From NCBI RefSeq assembly GCF_002934625.1, contig NZ_PTJD01000008.1, positions 1-64,000 on the forward strand: a stretch of DNA of 64,000 bases, in the 5' to 3' direction. The notes under the pieces are model-generated. The model worked only from the letters and a program-made list of their open reading frames with translations, ran no database searches and had not been told where the DNA came from. The position numbers and the translations under genes were made by a program. This document shows positions 8,710-18,399 of the stretch, piece by piece; the stretch's first letter is position 1; each line of letters begins with the position of its first letter. This DNA is from Kineococcus xinjiangensis. Lineage in GTDB: Bacteria; Actinomycetota; Actinomycetes; Actinomycetales; Kineococcaceae.

Positions 8710-9883
8710 CCGACACCGACAGCTCCGCCTGGCGCACCACGGCCAGCGCGGGCCCCGAAAGCTCCTGGTCGTCCAGCCAGCCCTCCGGCAGCGCCACCCG
8801 CTGCGGCGAGCCCGCCCGCCCGCGCGGCCCCTCCGCGGTCTCCCCCGGGTGCGGCTGGTCGAGGTCGAGAGTGGCGAGCAGCTCGTCGAGGGCGGCGAGG
8901 GTGTCGACGAGGCCGAGGCGGGCGCGCAGGTCCCCGCCCACGACGTAGCCCTTGAAGTACCAGGCGATGTGCTTGCGGATGTCGCGGCAGCCCTTCAGCT
9001 CGTCGCCGTAGTGCTCCACGAGGAGCTCCGCGTGGCGGCGCACCGTGGCGGCGACCTGCCCCAGACCCGGGCGCACCCGCTCCGCGCGCCCCGCGAAGCC
9101 GGCCTCGAGGTCGGCGAACAGCCACGGCCGGCCCAGGCAGCCGCGGCCGACGACGACCCCGTCACAGCCGGTGCGGCGCACCATCTCCAGCGCGTCCTCG
9201 GCACTCCAGATGTCGCCGTTGCCGAGCACGGGGACGGTCGTGACAGCCTCCTTCAGCCGGGCGATGGCGTCCCAGTCGGCCTGGCCGGAGTAGTGCTGCT
9301 CCGCCGTGCGCCCGTGCAACGCGACCGCCGCCACCCCCTCCGCCTCCGCGGCACGCCCCGCCGCCAGGTACGTCAGGTGGTCCTCGTCGACGCCCTTGCG
9401 CATCTTCACGGTCACGGGGACGCCCTCGCGGGAGGCCTCCGTGACGGCGGCCCGCACGATCTGCGTGAACAGCTCGTGCTTCCACGGCAGGGCCGCACCG
9501 CCGCCCTTGCGGGTCACCTTGGGCACCGGGCAGCCGAAGTTGAGGTCGATGTGGTCCGCGAGGCCCTCGCCGACGACCATCCGCACCGCCGCCCCCACCG
9601 TGGCGGGGTCCACGCCGTAGAGCTGGACGCTGCGGGGGTGCTCGTCGGGGTCGAAGGTCACCAGCCGCATCGACTCCGGCGTCCGCTCCACCAGGGCGCG
9701 GGAGGTGGTCATCTCGCTGACGTAGAAGCCCCGCCCGTGCTCGCGGCACAGCCGCCGGAACGCCGCGTTGGTGATGCCGGCCATGGGGGCCAGCACCACG
9801 GGGGTCGGCGACTCGTGGGGGCCGATCCGCAGGGGGGCCACGGCGGGGGCGGGCGCGTCGGGGGCGGTGCTCACGCTCCCCAT
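8702..9883 (-). CDS. dusB: tRNA-dihydrouridine synthase (DusB type)
   Basis: This FMN enzyme reduces specific uridines of tRNA D-loops to dihydrouridine. Visible signatures are LAPMAGITNAAFR at the FMN-binding start, HIDLNFGCPVPKVTRKGGG carrying the catalytic Cys, VKMRKG, and VALHGRTAEQHYSG with the FMN phosphate region GNGDIWS following. The barrel spans about residues 18-270 and a helical tRNA-binding domain follows. It is the first gene of the dusB-dgt unit, with the ATG at 9883. Confidence 0.95.
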   Translation of the reverse strand: MGSVSTAPDAPAPAVAPLRIGPHESPTPVVLAPMAGITNAAFRRLCREHGRGFYVSEMTTSRALVERTPESMRLVTFDPDEHPRSVQLYGVDPATVGAAVRMVVGEGLADHIDLNFGCPVPKVTRKGGGAALPWKHELFTQIVRAAVTEASREGVPVTVKMRKGVDEDHLTYLAAGRAAEAEGVAAVALHGRTAEQHYSGQADWDAIARLKEAVTTVPVLGNGDIWSAEDALEMVRRTGCDGVVVGRGCLGRPWLFADLEAGFAGRAERVRPGLGQVAATVRRHAELLVEHYGDELKGCRDIRKHIAWYFKGYVVGGDLRARLGLVDTLAALDELLATLDLDQPHPGETAEGPRGRAGSPQRVALPEGWLDDQELSGPALAVVRQAELSVSGG

Positions 9884-10037
9884 GATGACTGCTGCCCCCG
9901 ACGCACCGGGGCGCGGTGCGGGCCCTCCCCCTCAGCCGCGGTGCGCGGAGAGGCCGACGTGCCAGCCGGCGAGCAGGCGGCGAGCGGGCAGGGGGATGAC
10001 GCGAGCCACCTCCTCGTCGCCGGACGGTGCGGCGACC

Positions 10038-10062
10038 CCGGGCACTTCCGGGAGTGCTCCGG
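10038..10062 (-). terminator. terminator-like hairpin after acyl-CoA dehydrogenase gene
   Basis: CCGGGCACT pairs with AGTGC(T)CCGG, giving 9 bp with a single bulged T and a 6-nt loop, about 20 nt past the stop of the acyl-CoA dehydrogenase gene. The remaining spacer to dusB shows nothing else. Confidence 0.45.
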
Positions 10063-10079
10063 TCGACGCGTCGCCCGGC

Positions 10080-11291
10080 TCAGGAGAAGGCCCGGAGCCC
10101 CGTCACCGCGTGACCCACGACGAGGGTGTGCACCTCGTCGGTCCCCTCGTAGGTCCGCACCGACTCCAGGTTCGCCATGTGCCGCATCACGGGGTAGTCG
10201 CTGGTCACCCCGTCGCCGCCGAGGATCGTGCGGGCGGTGCGGGCGATCTCCAGCGCCTCGCGCACGTTGTTGAGCTTGCCGACGCTGACCTGGGCCGGGG
10301 TCAGCGTCCCCGCCTCCTTCAACCGCCCCAGGTGCAGGGCCAGGAGCAGGGCCTTCTGGTGCTCCACCACCATGTCGGCGACCTTCGCCTGGGTCAGCTG
10401 CAGCTCCGCCAGCGCCTTGCCGAACACCTGCCGCCGCCGCGCGTGCCGCACCGCGGCCGCGATGCACTCCCGCGCCGGGCCCAGCACCCCCCACACGATC
10501 CCGTAGCGGGCCTCCCCCAGGCAGGAGAACGGCGCGCGCAGGCCGACCGCCCCCGGCAGGGCCGCCTCCGCCGGCAGCCGCACGGAGTCCAGGTGCAGCT
10601 CGCACTGCACCGAGGCCCGCAGGGAGAGCTTGTTGTCGATGTCGTGCGCGGAGAAGCCGGGCGCCGACGTCGGCACGAGGAAGCCGCGCACGCCGTCCTC
10701 CGCCCGCGCCCACAGCACCACGACGTCGGCGACCGACCCCAGGCCGATCCAGCGCTTGCGCCCGTCGAGGACCCAGTCGCCGCCGTCGCGGCGGGCGGTG
10801 GTGGTCATCGCGGCCGGGTCGCTGCCGGCGCCGGGCTCGGTGAGGCCGAAGCAGCCGATCGCCCGGCCCGCGGCCATCGCCGGCAGCCACTGCTCCTGCT
10901 GCTCCGCGGTGCCGAACCGCGCGATCGCGGACATCGCCAGCGAACCCTGCACCGAGACGAACGTCCGCCAGGCGGAGTCACCGGCCTCCAGCTCCATGCA
11001 CGCCAGGCCGTAGCTGACCGCACCGGCCCCGGCGCACCCGTGGCCGCGCAGGTGCATTCCCAGGACGCCGAGTTCCCCCAGCTCCCGCACCAGCTCCCGC
11101 CGGAAGTGCCGGTCCTCGAAGTCGGCGTCCACGACCGGCGCGATGCGCGCGGCCACGAACTCCCGGACCCGGCGCTGCCAGCCGAGCTCCTCCTCCGTGA
11201 GCAGGGCCGAGGCCCCGAGGAGGTCCGCGTCGACCTCCCCGGTGCCCGCACCCCGCGCGGTCCCGTCGTGCTGGGCCCCGTCGCCCGCCAC
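10080..11291 (-). CDS. acyl-CoA dehydrogenase, glutaryl-CoA dehydrogenase-like
   Basis: This FAD-dependent acyl-CoA dehydrogenase has about 403 residues. It has the N-terminal helical domain, the FAD/substrate signature GCFGLTEPGAGSDP, a beta domain, and the C-terminal helical domain with QVFGKALAELQL. The catalytic Glu lies in VRTYEGTDEVHTLVVG, and the TYEGT context with MRHMANLESV is that of glutaryl-CoA dehydrogenases (lysine/tryptophan degradation). Substrate assignment is inference from this motif. It starts 13 nt after the glyS stop and may be read through from glyS. Confidence 0.85.
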   Translation of the reverse strand: MAGDGAQHDGTARGAGTGEVDADLLGASALLTEEELGWQRRVREFVAARIAPVVDADFEDRHFRRELVRELGELGVLGMHLRGHGCAGAGAVSYGLACMELEAGDSAWRTFVSVQGSLAMSAIARFGTAEQQEQWLPAMAAGRAIGCFGLTEPGAGSDPAAMTTTARRDGGDWVLDGRKRWIGLGSVADVVVLWARAEDGVRGFLVPTSAPGFSAHDIDNKLSLRASVQCELHLDSVRLPAEAALPGAVGLRAPFSCLGEARYGIVWGVLGPARECIAAAVRHARRRQVFGKALAELQLTQAKVADMVVEHQKALLLALHLGRLKEAGTLTPAQVSVGKLNNVREALEIARTARTILGGDGVTSDYPVMRHMANLESVRTYEGTDEVHTLVVGHAVTGLRAFS

Positions 11292-11304
11292 GCGAACCGC
11301 CCTC

Positions 11305-12705
11305 TCAGCAGCCGATGAGGCGGGCGCCCAGCCAGGCCGTGACCTGGTCGAGGGCGACGCGCTCCTGCTGCATCGTGTCGCGCGAGCGGATCGTCACCGC
11401 CTGGTCCTGCAGGGTGTCGAAGTCGACGGTGATGCAGAACGGCGTGCCGATCTCGTCCTGGCGGCGGTAGCGGCGGCCGATGGCCTGCGCGTCGTCGAAC
11501 TCCACGTTCCAGTTGCGGCGCAGCTCCGCGGCGAGGTCGCGGGCCTTCGGCGACAGCTCCTCGTTGCGCGACAGCGGGAGCACCGCGGCCTTGACGGGAG
11601 AGAGTCGGTGGTCGAGGCGCAGCACCGTGCGCTTGTCCACGCCGCCCTTGGTGTTGGGCGCCTCGTCCTCGGCGTAGGCGTCGACGAGGAACGTCATGAG
11701 GGAGCGGGTCAGGCCCGCTGCCGGCTCGATGACGTAGGGGGTGTAGCGCTCGTTCGTCGCCGGGTCCAGGTACGTCAGGTTCGCCCCGGAGTGCTTGGAG
11801 TGCGTGGACAGGTCGAAGTCCGTGCGGTTGGCGATGCCCTCCAGCTCACCCCACTCCGAGCCGGTGAACCCGAACCGGTACTCGATGTCCACCGTGCGCT
11901 TGGAGTAGTGCGACAGCTTCTCCTGCGGGTGCTCGTAGAGCCGCAGGTTCTCCCGCTCCACCCCGAGGTCCACGTACCACTGCAGGCGGGTGTCGATCCA
12001 GTACTGGTGCCACTCCTCGTCCGTGCCCGGCTGGACGAAGAACTCCATCTCCATCTGCTCGAACTCGCGGGTCCGGAAGATGAAGTTGCCCGGCGTGATC
12101 TCGTTGCGGAAGCTCTTGCCGATCTGGCCGATGCCGAAGGGCACCTTCCGCCGGGCGGTGTCCTTGACGTTGAGGAAGTTCACGAAGATGCCCTGCGCGG
12201 TCTCCGGGCGCAGGTACGCCAGGCCCGACTCGTCCTCGGTGACGCCGAGGTAGGTCTTGAGGAGGCCGTTGAACTGCTTCGGCTCCGTCCACGAGCGGTT
12301 GCCGCAGTTCGGGCAGGGCACCTCGGCCAGCTGCACGGCGTCGGGGTCGGGGCGGCCCTTGCGCTCGGCGAACTCCTCCTGCAGGTGGTCCTCGCGGTAG
12401 CGGCGGTGGCAGGACTGGCACTCCACCAGCGGGTCCACGAACGCCTCGATGTGACCGGACGCCTGCCACACCTGCCGCGGCAGGATGATGGAGGAGTCGA
12501 GGCCGACGACGTCCTCGCGCGACTGCACGACGGAGCGCCACCACTGCTTCTTGATGTTCTCCTTGAGCTCGACCCCGAGGGGGCCGTAGTCCCAGGCGGA
12601 GCGGGTGCCGCCGTAGATCTCCCCGCAGGGGAAGACGAAGCCCCGGCGCTTGGCGAGGCTGATGACGGCGTCGAGACGGCTCTCGGACGAGGACTGCTTG
12701 GCCAC
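11305..12705 (-). CDS. glyS: glycyl-tRNA synthetase (alpha2 type)
   Basis: This class II synthetase charges tRNA-Gly. The opening [18 protein letters not shown] followed by [13 protein letters not shown] is diagnostic of the bacterial dimeric GlyRS. Motif 2 ([19 protein letters not shown]) and motif 3 near [12 protein letters not shown] are present, and a zinc-binding cysteine set appears in [11 protein letters not shown] and CPNCGNRSW. The C-terminal anticodon-binding domain is complete. GTG 12705 follows GGAG by 6-7 nt and gives the usual start; an ATG 12 nt upstream is possible. It is divergent from zur. Confidence 0.96.
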   Translation of the reverse strand: MAKQSSSESRLDAVISLAKRRGFVFPCGEIYGGTRSAWDYGPLGVELKENIKKQWWRSVVQSREDVVGLDSSIILPRQVWQASGHIEAFVDPLVECQSCHRRYREDHLQEEFAERKGRPDPDAVQLAEVPCPNCGNRSWTEPKQFNGLLKTYLGVTEDESGLAYLRPETAQGIFVNFLNVKDTARRKVPFGIGQIGKSFRNEITPGNFIFRTREFEQMEMEFFVQPGTDEEWHQYWIDTRLQWYVDLGVERENLRLYEHPQEKLSHYSKRTVDIEYRFGFTGSEWGELEGIANRTDFDLSTHSKHSGANLTYLDPATNERYTPYVIEPAAGLTRSLMTFLVDAYAEDEAPNTKGGVDKRTVLRLDHRLSPVKAAVLPLSRNEELSPKARDLAAELRRNWNVEFDDAQAIGRRYRRQDEIGTPFCITVDFDTLQDQAVTIRSRDTMQQERVALDQVTAWLGARLIGC

Positions 12706-12929
12706 TTCGGGCTCCATCCGGCTGGGTGTCGGCGGGCGTTCGCTCCGGCGGCGCACCGGGCGGCGCCGGACCACCGCCCGCGAGGGCGCGCGGTGGCGAG
12801 GACCGAGGCTACGCCTTGCCGCCCTCGGGCGGCGGCACGGGCGTCCCCGGGGCGGGTTATCGTCTGGCTGGCACCGCGGCCGCCGCCGCGCGGCCGCACC
12901 CGACCGCCCCTGGAAGGACCCCGGATCCC

Positions 12930-13352
12930 ATGGCCGTCCCGCAGCGCAGGTCGACCCGGCAGCGCTCGGCGGTCTCGGCGGTCCTCGACGAGGCCGACGG
13001 CTTCCTCTCCGCCCAGGACCTGCACGCGCGCCTGCGCGCGCGCGGTGACGCGGTGGGCCTGGCGACGGTGTACCGGACGCTGCAGGCGCTGGCGGAGGAC
13101 GGCGACGTCGACGTGCTGCGCACGGACGAGGGCGAGGCCGTCTACCGCCGCTGCTCCAGCGGGCACCACCACCACCTGGTCTGCCGCCGCTGCGGGCGCA
13201 CGGTCGAGATCGAGGGCCCCGCCGTGGAGACGTGGGCGCGGCGGGTGGCCACCGAGCACGGCTTCGTCGACGTCCAGCACGTCGTGGAGGTGTTCGGCGT
13301 CTGCGGCCCCTGCGCCGGGGCCGACGAGGCCGCGGTCGGCGCCGGGGCCTGA
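12930..13352 (+). CDS. zur: Fur family metalloregulator, Zur (FurB) type
   Basis: This is a zinc-responsive repressor. The N-terminal winged helix contains [20 protein letters not shown], the Fur-family recognition region. The dimerisation domain has [19 protein letters not shown] and FGVCGPC, giving the HHHH sensor cluster and two CxxC structural zinc sites as in mycobacterial Zur/FurB. At 140 aa it has family length. AAGGACC upstream of the ATG is a modest ribosome-binding site. I looked for an AT-rich Zur box in the glyS-zur spacer and saw none, so autoregulation is not supported here. Confidence 0.9.
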   Translation: MAVPQRRSTRQRSAVSAVLDEADGFLSAQDLHARLRARGDAVGLATVYRTLQALAEDGDVDVLRTDEGEAVYRRCSSGHHHHLVCRRCGRTVEIEGPAVETWARRVATEHGFVDVQHVVEVFGVCGPCAGADEAAVGAGA

Positions 13353-13366
13353 CCGGCAGGCCCCGG
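13342..13366 (+). terminator. terminator hairpin overlapping the zur stop
   Basis: A perfect 10-bp stem, CCGGGGCCTG / CAGGCCCCGG, with a 5-nt loop spans the TGA of zur. Confidence 0.6.
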
Positions 13367-13402
13367 AGAGCCCTACCAGCCCACCGGCGCAGCGACGCGA
13401 CT

Positions 13403-13430
13403 TTGACGTGGGCGTGAGGCACGACACACT
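13403..13430 (+). promoter_or_regulatory. putative ppc promoter
   Basis: TTGACG (5 of 6 to the -35 consensus) is followed after 16 nt by CACACT, a poor -10. It lies about 105 nt before the ppc ATG in the only spacer available. Confidence 0.4.
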
Positions 13431-13535
13431 AAGCGCGCGGCCAGCCCCCGGCCGCGCGGACGAGAGGTCCGCTGAGACGACGGCACAGCGGTATCAGCGC
13501 CGATACCCGCCCAGCAGCGAGGACGGTGCGATCGC

Positions 13536-16367
13536 ATGACCACGCCCACGCCCACCGGCACCCCCCTTCCCCCCCGGCAGGGCGGCACGCCGCACGACGT
13601 CCTCTCCCAGGCCGGCGTGCTCTCCGACGAGACCCACGCGGCCCTGCGCGCCTCGGTGCGCCGTCTCGGCGAGCTCCTCGGCGAGGCCCTCACCCGCCAC
13701 GAGGGCGCCCACCTGCTCCAGCTCGTCGAGGACGTCCGCGGCCTCGCCCGCCGCCCCGACGGCGGCGAGGAGCTTGGCAGGCTGCTGTCCGAGGTGGACG
13801 ACCAGACCGCGATCGTGCTGGCGCGGGCCTTCACCGTCTACTTCCAGCTCGCCAACATCTCCGAGCAGCTGCACCGCGGCCAGGAGCTGACGCTGCACCC
13901 GCGCGGCACCCTGACCGAGACCGTGGACCGCATCGGCGCGGCCATCGCGGCGGGCGAGCTGGACCCGCACCTGGCGCAGCAGGTCGTCGACCGCGTGCAG
14001 CTGCGGCCGGTCCTGACGGCCCACCCGACCGAGTCCAGCCGCCGCTCCGTGCTCGAGCTGCTGCTGCGCATCGCGGGGATCATCGAGAGCTCCGAGGACC
14101 CCCGGCAGCGCCCCGCCGACGCCGAGCGCGGGCAGCGCCGCCTCACCGAGCTCGTGGACCTGCTGTGGCAGACCGACGAGCTGCGCGTGGAGCGCCCGCA
14201 GCCCACCGACGAGGCCCGCTCGGCGCACTACTACCTCACGACGCTGGCCTCCGACGTGCTGCCGGACCTGCTGGAGGACCTCGAGCACGAGATCGCCCGC
14301 GCCGGCCTGGAGCTGCGCCCGGACGCCCGGCCCCTGCGCTTCGGCAGCTGGGTCGGCGGCGACCGCGACGGCAACCCGAACATCACCCCGCGGGTGACGC
14401 TGGAGGTGCTGCGCATGCAGCACGCGGCGGCCCTGGGGGTGCTGGAGGGGGCGGTCGACGACCTCATCCAGCAGCTCGCCCCGTCCGTGAAGATCGTGGA
14501 CGTCAGCGAGGAGCTGCGCGAGAGCCTGGAGCGCGACCGGGAGCTGCTGCCCTCCGTCTACGCCGCCCGGGTGCGGCTCAACGCCCAGGAGCCGTACCGG
14601 CTGAAGCTGTCGTACGTGCGGGCGCGCCTCGGCGCCACCCGGGCCCGGCTGGCGTCCGGCTCGACGCACGTCCCGGGCCGCGACTACGCCGGCGTGGCGC
14701 AGCTGCTGGCGGAACTGGAGCTCGTGCAGGCGTCCCTGCGCGCCCACGACGGCGACCTGATCGCCGAGGGCCCGGTGGCGCGCGTGATCCGCACCGCCCG
14801 CGCCATCGGCCTCAGCCTGGCGACGCTGGACATCCGCGAGCACGCCGGGCGCCACCACGCCGCCCTCGCCGCGGCCTACGACCGCCTCGGCGAGCTGGAC
14901 CGTCCCTACGCCGAGCTCGACCGCCCCGCCCGCCTCCAGCTGCTGTCGCGGGAGCTGTCCGGCAACCGGCCCCTCGTCGGCGCCGCCGCGCAGTGGCTGA
15001 CGGGCACCGCGGCGGAGGTGTGGGAGCTCTTCTCCACCGTCCGGCACGTCCTCGACGTCTACGGCCCCGAGGCGGTGGAGAGCTACATCGTCTCCATGAC
15101 CCAGGGCATCGACGACCTCCTCGCGGTCGTGGTGCTGGCGCGGGAGGTGGGGCTGGTCGACTTCGCCCCCGACCCCGCGCAGGACACCGCCTCGATCGGG
15201 TTCGTGCCGCTGTTCGAGACGGTCGCGGAGCTGGAGGCTGCGGAGTCGCTGCTGGAGGGGCTGCTGCGCGACCCCTCCTACCGCCGGGTGGTGGCCGCCC
15301 GCGGGAACGTGCAGGAGATCATGCTGGGGTACTCCGACTCCAGCAAGGACGCCGGCATCGCCGCCTCCCGCTGGCAGATCCACCGCGCCCAGCGCGCCCT
15401 GCGCGACGTCGCCCGCCGCCACGGCATCGTGCTGCGCCTCTTCCACGGCCGCGGCGGCTCCGTCGGGCGCGGCGGCGGCCCTACCGGCGAGGCGATCCTC
15501 GCCCAGCCGTACGGCAGCCTCGACGGGCCCATCAAGGTCACGGAGCAGGGCGAGGTCATCTCCGACAAGTACGTGCTGCCGCGGCTGGCCCGGCACAACC
15601 TGGAGGTGGCGCTGTCGGCGGTGCTGGAGGCCTCCACCCTGCACCGGCGCCAGCAGCTGCCCCGGGACGTCCTCGACGGCTGGGACCGCACGATGGACCT
15701 GGTCGCCGCCCGCGGGCAGGAGGCCTACCGGGCCCTCGTCGGCAGCGAGGACCTCATGCCGTTCTTCCTCTCGGCCACCCCGGTGGAGGAGCTGGGCCAC
15801 CTCAACATCGGTTCCCGGCCGTCGCGCCGCCCCGGCGGCAGCGGCGGGCTGGGCGACCTGCGCGCCATCCCGTGGGTGTTCGGCTGGACGCAGAGCCGCA
15901 TCAACGTCCCCGGCTGGTTCGGGGTGGGCAGCGGGCTCGCCGCCGCCCGCGAGGCCGGGGAGAGCGAGACCCTGGCGCGGATGTTCGCCGAGTGGCGCTT
16001 CTTCCGCAGCTTCATCTCCAACGTGCAGATGACGCTGGCGAAGACGGACCTGACGATCGCCGCCCGCTACGTCGACGCCCTCGTCGACCCGGCCGCGCGC
16101 GGCGTCTTCGACGTCATCCGCGCCGAGCACGAGCGCACGGTGACCGAGGTCCTGCACATCACGGGGCAGTCGGAACTGCTGGAGTCCGCCCCGCTGCTGC
16201 GCCGCACGCTGGAACTGCGCGACGCCTACCTCGCGCCGCTGCACGCGCTGCAGGTGTCGCTGCTGGCCCGGGCGCGCGCGGCCGGCGACTCCCCCGAGCC
16301 GGACCTGCGCCGGGCGCTGCTGCTCACCATCAACGGCATCGCGGCGGGCATGCGCAACACCGGCTGA
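13536..16367 (+). CDS. ppc: phosphoenolpyruvate carboxylase
   Basis: The enzyme carboxylates PEP to oxaloacetate, replenishing the TCA cycle. The two active-site signatures are intact: VLTAHPTESSRR with the catalytic His near residue 161, and LGYSDSSKDAGI with the catalytic Lys near 600. GSWVGGDRDGNPN (about 270), the flexible loop FHGRGGSVGRGGGP (about 635) and the strictly conserved C-terminal RNTG are also present. The length of 943 aa is typical. It is a single-gene unit ending at a strong hairpin. Confidence 0.98.
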   Translation: MTTPTPTGTPLPPRQGGTPHDVLSQAGVLSDETHAALRASVRRLGELLGEALTRHEGAHLLQLVEDVRGLARRPDGGEELGRLLSEVDDQTAIVLARAFTVYFQLANISEQLHRGQELTLHPRGTLTETVDRIGAAIAAGELDPHLAQQVVDRVQLRPVLTAHPTESSRRSVLELLLRIAGIIESSEDPRQRPADAERGQRRLTELVDLLWQTDELRVERPQPTDEARSAHYYLTTLASDVLPDLLEDLEHEIARAGLELRPDARPLRFGSWVGGDRDGNPNITPRVTLEVLRMQHAAALGVLEGAVDDLIQQLAPSVKIVDVSEELRESLERDRELLPSVYAARVRLNAQEPYRLKLSYVRARLGATRARLASGSTHVPGRDYAGVAQLLAELELVQASLRAHDGDLIAEGPVARVIRTARAIGLSLATLDIREHAGRHHAALAAAYDRLGELDRPYAELDRPARLQLLSRELSGNRPLVGAAAQWLTGTAAEVWELFSTVRHVLDVYGPEAVESYIVSMTQGIDDLLAVVVLAREVGLVDFAPDPAQDTASIGFVPLFETVAELEAAESLLEGLLRDPSYRRVVAARGNVQEIMLGYSDSSKDAGIAASRWQIHRAQRALRDVARRHGIVLRLFHGRGGSVGRGGGPTGEAILAQPYGSLDGPIKVTEQGEVISDKYVLPRLARHNLEVALSAVLEASTLHRRQQLPRDVLDGWDRTMDLVAARGQEAYRALVGSEDLMPFFLSATPVEELGHLNIGSRPSRRPGGSGGLGDLRAIPWVFGWTQSRINVPGWFGVGSGLAAAREAGESETLARMFAEWRFFRSFISNVQMTLAKTDLTIAARYVDALVDPAARGVFDVIRAEHERTVTEVLHITGQSELLESAPLLRRTLELRDAYLAPLHALQVSLLARARAAGDSPEPDLRRALLLTINGIAAGMRNTG

Positions 16368-16384
16368 CCGCCCCCGAGCGCCGC

Positions 16385-16420
16385 GACGGGCCGTTCCCCC
16401 CTGTGGGGGAACGGCCCGTC
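16385..16420 (+). terminator. ppc terminator
   Basis: A perfect 16-bp stem (GACGGGCCGTTCCCCC and its complement) closed by CTGT starts about 17 nt after the ppc stop. Confidence 0.85.
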
Positions 16421-16530
16421 GCCGTCCGGAATCTCGACGCGCGGGATCAATCGGTCGTGCCCATACTCGATCGAGGAAGCGGCGAGGTCGTAGCCCGGCC
16501 TCGTCACCGCACTCGAACGAGGGAGAGGCC

Positions 16531-17358
16531 ATGACGAGGGTCGAGAAGTCCATCCTGGTGAACGTTCCCGTGAGCGTCGCATACAACCAGTGGACGCAGT
16601 TCGAGGAGTTCCCCAACTTCATGGGGGGCGTCCAGAGCGTCACCCAGCTCACCGAGGACCGGCTGCAGTGGGTCGCCGAGATCGGCGGCGTGAAGCGGCA
16701 GTGGGAGGCGCGCATCCTCGAGCAGGTCCCGGACCGCAAGGTCGCCTGGGCCGCCACCGAGGGCGCCACGAACGCCGGCGAGGTGTCCTTCCAGGACATG
16801 GGCGCCGGGCAGACCTCCGTGCGCCTCGTGCTGGAGTACGAGCCCGAGGGCCTCATCGAGAAGGTCGGCGACAAGCTGAACTTCATCGAGCGCCAGGTCA
16901 CCTCCGACCTGGAGAAGTTCAAGTTCTTCATCGAGTCCGAGGGCTACGCCACCGGCGCCTGGCGCGGCTCGGTCAACGAGGGCGCGCAGGCCGGCGCCCC
17001 GACCGTCGAGCACGCCGCCGCCTCCCGCGGTGACTCCGGCAAGGCCGGGATCTCCGGCAAGGCCGTCGCCGCCGGTCTCGGTGTGGCCGCCGCCGTCGCC
17101 GCCGCCGCGACCAGCGCGTCGAAGCGCTCCGACGAGTCCCAGACCGAGACCACGGCGGAGACCACGACCTTCCGCGAGGTGGGCCGGACCGCTCCCGCGG
17201 CGACGACCACCACCGCCAGCACCACGGAGACCACGGTGGAGCCCGCTCCCCTGGCCGACGCCCCCACGGCGAGCATGGACGACGTGCCCGCGGTGGACCT
17301 GACCGGCGTCGAGGACCGCGCCTCCACCGGTCCCCGCAAGGACGACCGCACCATCTGA
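16531..17358 (+). CDS. SRPBCC family protein with C-terminal Ala/Thr-rich tail
   Basis: Residues 1-150 form a START/SRPBCC (polyketide cyclase/COQ10-like) domain: VEKSILVNVPVSVAYNQWTQ, then FPNFMGGVQSV and W-x-A-x-I strands, ending in the long C-terminal helix. After this comes an Ala/Gly-rich hydrophobic stretch (about 170-192), possibly a membrane-associated helix, and a Thr/Ala-rich low-complexity tail. Such proteins bind hydrophobic ligands; the ligand is unknown. GAGGGAGAGG precedes the ATG. It is alone between two terminators. CATACT about 55 nt upstream could be its -10. Confidence 0.85.
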   Translation: MTRVEKSILVNVPVSVAYNQWTQFEEFPNFMGGVQSVTQLTEDRLQWVAEIGGVKRQWEARILEQVPDRKVAWAATEGATNAGEVSFQDMGAGQTSVRLVLEYEPEGLIEKVGDKLNFIERQVTSDLEKFKFFIESEGYATGAWRGSVNEGAQAGAPTVEHAAASRGDSGKAGISGKAVAAGLGVAAAVAAAATSASKRSDESQTETTAETTTFREVGRTAPAATTTTASTTETTVEPAPLADAPTASMDDVPAVDLTGVEDRASTGPRKDDRTI

Positions 17359-17379
17359 GCGGTCCCCTGAACGATGGAT

Positions 17380-17423
17380 CCCGGAGGCGGGGTCCGGCTC
17401 ACCGGCCGGGCCCCGCCTCCGGG
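17380..17423 (+). terminator. terminator-like hairpin
   Basis: A perfect 13-bp stem, CCCGGAGGCGGGG / CCCCGCCTCCGGG, encloses a loop with its own CCGG pairing. It lies between the SRPBCC gene and convergent uppS and could act in both directions. Confidence 0.7.
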
Positions 17424-17465
17424 CGTTCGTGCAGGGGTGCGTGCGGGGGCTCGTGCGGGCAGGCG

Positions 17466-18389
17466 CTAGGCGCGGGGCCCGGATCCCGCCTCGTCCGCAC
17501 CGGCCTCGTCCTCGACGTCCTGCCCGGCCTCGTCGCCCGCCGGGGCGGGCGTGTCCATCGCCCCGCCGTAGCGTCGGTCGCGCTGTGCGTAGACGGTGAT
17601 GGCGTCCCACAGCGCGCGGCGGTCCACGTCCGGCCAGAGGATGTCGGAGAACACCAGCTCGGCGTAGGCCGACTGCCACAGCAGGAAGTTCGACGTCCGC
17701 TGCTCCCCGGAGGAGCGCCAGAACATGTCCACGTCCGGCATGTCGGGCTCGTCCAGGTACCTGGCGATGGTGCGCTCGTCGATGCGCGAGGGGTCGAGCC
17801 GTCCCGCAGCGGCCTCCGCCGCGATCGCCCGGGTCGCGTCGACCAGTTCCGCCCGGCCGCCGTAGTTCACGCACATCGTCAACGTGATCACGTCGTTGTC
17901 GCGGGTCAGCTCCTCCGCGGCCTCCAGCTCGGAGATCACGCTGCGCCACAGGCGGGGACGGCGGCCGGCCCACCTCATCCGCACCCCCCACGAGTGCATG
18001 AGGTCGCGGCGGCGGCGGATCACGTCGCGGTTGAAGCCCATGAGGAAGCGGACCTCCTCCGGGCTGCGGCGCCAGTTCTCCGTGGAGAACGCGTACGCCG
18101 AGACGTGCTTCACGCCGACCTCGATGCAGCCCGCCACCACGTCGATGAGGGACGCCTCGCCCTGCTTGTGGCCCTCGTTGCGCGGCAGGCCCCGGGCGTT
18201 GGCCCAGCGGCCGTTGCCGTCCATGACGACGCCGACGTGGTTCGGGACCAGCTCCGGCGGCAGCTGCGGCGGGCGGGCACCGGAGGGGTGCGGCGGCGGG
18301 GGCTGCACCTCCCGGCGCACGGCCTGGGGGGCGCGGCGCCGGCCGAAGAGGGTGCGTCCACCGCGCTGCTCGGGAGCGTTCTGCGTCAC
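17466..18389 (-). CDS. uppS: isoprenyl transferase (undecaprenyl diphosphate synthase family)
   Basis: This cis-prenyltransferase makes the C50/C55 polyprenyl diphosphate carrier for peptidoglycan and wall polymers. Signatures are [19 protein letters not shown] with the catalytic Asp, the [14 protein letters not shown] helix, and [20 protein letters not shown] near the C-terminus. The N-terminus has about 55 residues of basic, Pro-rich extension and the C-terminus an acidic tail ([12 protein letters not shown]), both typically variable. GTG 18389 starts 10 nt after the recO stop, so it is the last gene of the GGDEF-recO-uppS unit. Confidence 0.95.
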   Translation of the reverse strand: MTQNAPEQRGGRTLFGRRRAPQAVRREVQPPPPHPSGARPPQLPPELVPNHVGVVMDGNGRWANARGLPRNEGHKQGEASLIDVVAGCIEVGVKHVSAYAFSTENWRRSPEEVRFLMGFNRDVIRRRRDLMHSWGVRMRWAGRRPRLWRSVISELEAAEELTRDNDVITLTMCVNYGGRAELVDATRAIAAEAAAGRLDPSRIDERTIARYLDEPDMPDVDMFWRSSGEQRTSNFLLWQSAYAELVFSDILWPDVDRRALWDAITVYAQRDRRYGGAMDTPAPAGDEAGQDVEDEAGADEAGSGPRA

Positions 18390-18399
18390 GGGGACAGCC

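Noticed and set aside
12706-12929. Zur box in the glyS-zur spacer
   Set aside because: No AT-rich palindrome of the actinobacterial Zur type is present; the spacer is almost entirely GC.
13494-16931. A 1,100-codon open frame on the minus strand opposite ppc
   Set aside because: It is a shadow of ppc in very GC-rich DNA: compositionally biased (Arg/His/Gly/Ala-rich), no motifs, while the plus frame has all PEP carboxylase signatures.
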